Below, piece after piece: positions 29,998 through 30,134 of a stretch of 30,134 nucleotides of DNA; the stretch's first letter is position 1, and every line of letters starts with the position of its first letter. This stretch comes from JBDNFP01 sp041689775 (GTDB lineage: Bacteria > Bacteroidota > Bacteroidia > Cytophagales > Spirosomataceae), in assembly GCA_041689775.1 (NCBI GenBank), contig JBDNFP010000317.1, forward strand, positions 1 through 30,134, written 5' to 3'. The translations under genes and the position numbers were made by a program. Below the pieces are notes generated by a model that was given only the letters and a program-made list of their open reading frames with translations, had not been told where the DNA came from and made no database searches.

Positions 29998-30134
29998 GAC
30001 TTTCGCAAAACTGAAATTTTATTAACTTGTGGGATGAAAACAACGCGCGAACTTTACTGCCAGTACCTTCTTTCGAGCCAAGTCAACTACACCTGCACGA
30101 ATCTGGCTGACCATTTTGCCGACCTGACCCACGA
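29995..30134 (+). mobile_element. Left end of an insertion sequence
   Basis: The element begins near TAGGACTTTCGCAAAACTG (29995-30013), where the flavoprotein frame breaks, and is followed 20 bases later by a transposase start. The precise first base, the target duplication and the other terminal repeat cannot be given because the element runs out of the window. Confidence 0.6.
30034..30134 (+). CDS. Transposase, N-terminal fragment
   Basis: ATG at 30034 opens a frame that continues past the window end: MKTTRELYCQYLLSSQVNYT, then CTNLADHFADLTH. This opening is familiar from DDE-type transposases that are common in Cytophagales genomes (start residues MKTT-ELY-QYLL and NYTCTNLA). Only 33 residues are visible, so the IS family is not assigned. 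It follows the flavoprotein fragment with 36 bases between, consistent with an IS whose single gene starts close to its left end. Confidence 0.6.
   Translation, partial: MKTTRELYCQYLLSSQVNYTCTNLADHFADLTH

Overview
The window looks like a chromosomal segment from a member of Bacteroidota, most likely Cytophagales. The evidence is a DUF4290-murA gene pair, several exact matches to the Bacteroidota -7 promoter box (TAnnTTTG) close to start codons, few recognisable Shine-Dalgarno sites, Bacteroidota-style secreted proteins ending their signal peptides in Ala-Gln, and intergenic spacers rich in short inverted repeats. No tRNA, rRNA or CRISPR array is visible.

Left part (1-6124): a frameshifted polytopic membrane protein cut by the window edge, a GT2 glycosyltransferase, a YceI-family gene carrying two in-frame nonsense codons, a secreted LolA-like protein, and atpA-atpG of the F1 ATP synthase. 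The atpAG pair has its own promoter and no F0 genes beside it.

Middle (6415-19594): an envelope operon (FKBP prolyl isomerase and Prc protease), a CPBP intramembrane protease, a convergent MATE exporter, then DUF4290-murA, whose MurA has Asp in place of the catalytic Cys. After these come a DUF3267 zincin, a secreted DUF1080 glycosidase-like protein, a SAM methyltransferase, an McrC restriction nuclease subunit without McrB, a secreted Kelch protein and a MazF-type toxin-antitoxin pair.

Right part (19702-30134): an M1 peptidase and a DUF433 antitoxin whose toxin is reduced to a stub. Then comes the largest system of the window, a minus-strand operon of six genes in the order coxG-coxS-coxL-coxM-coxD-coxE. 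It encodes a molybdenum hydroxylase of the xanthine oxidase family (2Fe-2S, FAD and Moco subunits), a CoxG-like SRPBCC protein and a MoxR/VWA maturation pair. The large subunit carries the AYRGAGR signature of form II enzymes, so CO need not be the substrate. An AraC-family regulator lies just upstream. Nearly every junction in this operon carries a different kind of short repeat. At the right edge an insertion sequence interrupts a flavoprotein gene after 33 codons.

The most notable observations are the form II Cox-like operon with its AraC regulator and repeat-filled junctions, the doubly nonsense-mutated YceI gene, the solitary McrC, the Cys-to-Asp MurA, and the two truncated genes (DUF433 partner and flavoprotein).
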